Source: Simmondsia chinensis (Eukaryota; Streptophyta; Magnoliopsida; Caryophyllales; Simmondsiaceae). From it: a DNA stretch of 64,000 nt. The translations under genes were made by a program, and so were the position numbers. Where the stretch lies: contig JAGTTD010000007.1 of NCBI GenBank assembly GCA_018398585.1, forward strand, positions 9,885,320-9,949,319, written 5' to 3'. The notes below the pieces were generated by a model. That model was not told where the DNA came from, did no database searches, and worked only from the letters and a program-made list of their open reading frames with translations. Below are positions 63,298 through 64,000 of the stretch, one piece after another. Every line of letters starts with the position of its first letter. Position 1 is the first letter of the stretch.

Positions 63298-64000
63298 ATG
63301 ATGATGCCTATGAGAACCATAGATGCTCCTTTTTGGAGAGAGGCCATAAGTAATGAGTTAGACTTTATAACAAGCATTAACACTTGGTTGTTAGTTGACC
63401 TTCCTAGAGGATGCAAACCTATAGGGTGTAAGTGGGTGTTTAGAAAGAAACTAATGACTAATGGATCCATAGAGAAGTTAAATGCCAAGCTGGTTGCTAA
63501 AGGGTATACCCAGAAACAAGAAATAGACTTCTTTGATACTTACTCAACCGTAACTAAGATTGCCACAGTGAGAGCCCTGTTAGCTCGAGCTTTCGTACAT
63601 AATCTTGTAGTACACCAAATGGATGAAAAACTACATTTTTGAATGGTGACCTCGAGGAAGAAATTTATATGGAACAACCATGGTTTTGAGGTTCCTAGTA
63701 TGGAGTATAAAGTGTATAAACTTATAAAATCCTTGTATGGACTTAAACAAGCCCCTAAATAATGGCATCAAAAATTTGATTGCACCTTGGTCATGCATGG
63801 TTTTGTTGTAAACAGTGATGATGCTTGTGTGTATTCAAAACATGTTGATAATGATTGTGTGATTATCTGTTTGTATGTTGATGACACGTTTATTTTTGGA
63901 AGAAGTGTGAACGTTGTGAATGATACTAAGTCTTTCTTGAGAACATGTTTTGATATGAAAGACCTAGGTGAGGCTGCTGTGATACTTGGGGTTAAAATTA
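63298..64000 (+). pseudogene. Copia reverse transcriptase, N-terminal part
   Basis: APFWREAISNELDFITSINT, WLLVDLPRGCKPIGCKWVFR, LVAKGYTQKQEIDFFDTYST and VRALLARAFVHNLVVHQMD. After a frameshift comes FLNGDLEEEIYMEQPW, KLIKSLYGLKQAPK, FVVNSDDACVYSKH and the catalytic VCLYVDDTFIFG-like box (YVDD, about 63865-63900). It ends at MKDLGEAAVILGVKI, cut by the window edge. Both catalytic Asp residues are present, yet at least two stops and one frameshift disable it. Confidence 0.88.

Larger units (their letters stand above)
59911..64000 (+). mobile_element. Ty1/copia element, 5' part, running off the right edge
   Basis: Order: LTR (59911-60869), gag, zinc knuckle, protease, GAG-pre-integrase, integrase and RT, the last open at base 64000. 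Stops and frameshifts occur every few hundred bases. No canonical primer-binding site lies between LTR and gag. Confidence 0.87.

Overview
The window is nuclear DNA of a flowering plant. It has one intron-split plant gene whose exons join in frame, AT-rich introns and spacers, and a dense nested set of plant transposable elements: Ty3/gypsy of Tat and chromovirus type, Ty1/copia, RTE- and L1-type LINEs, SINEs, hAT and Mutator-like DNA elements. Species cannot be told from the sequence; the encoded host protein looks eudicot-like.

Layout. 1-2745: minus-strand Ty3/gypsy element leaving the left edge. 3033-7205: plus-strand Tat-lineage gypsy element (LTR, gag, protease, RT, two RNase H domains), cut off by a Ty1/copia RNase H fragment, its LTR and a primer-binding site (7206-8948). 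9222-9440: about 80-bp repeats. 9880-10405: decayed minus-strand copia. 10794-13155: non-autonomous hAT element split by a 5'-truncated RTE LINE. 13310-16840: L1 scraps and three inverted-repeat elements. 18491-24049 (minus): the only intact host gene, a five-exon serine decarboxylase of 494 residues. A Mutator-like element carrying a solo LTR sits in its fourth intron, and a Mutator-type MITE lies about 345 bp upstream of its ATG. 25833-27597: second RTE LINE. 28136-36927: Mutator-like foldback element containing a complete 8.1-kb ORF-less LTR retrotransposon (LARD) with four kinds of hairpin-bearing tandem arrays. 37890-42867: hAT and Mutator-type MITEs, an L1 fragment, a 5S-rRNA-derived SINE and a Tat integrase fragment. 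43121-46169: internally deleted minus-strand copia element with both LTRs. 47127-47370: second 5S-rRNA-derived SINE. 49765-55948: full-length chromovirus with similar LTRs and a matching 5-bp target duplication. 56050-59309: nearly complete hAT transposon with a damaged transposase. 59911-64000: copia element leaving the right edge.

How the parts fit. Only the serine decarboxylase looks functional as a host gene. The most interesting set is the 5S-headed SINE family (two copies with long target-site duplications, one per strand) together with two RTE LINE copies whose 3' ends match the SINE tails. That is a probable parasite and its enzyme donor in one window. The ORF-less LARD shares its LTR end and primer-binding-site type with the coding Tat element, a second possible non-autonomous/autonomous pairing. 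All boundaries were read by eye from terminal motifs and target duplications; no alignment or database search was run.
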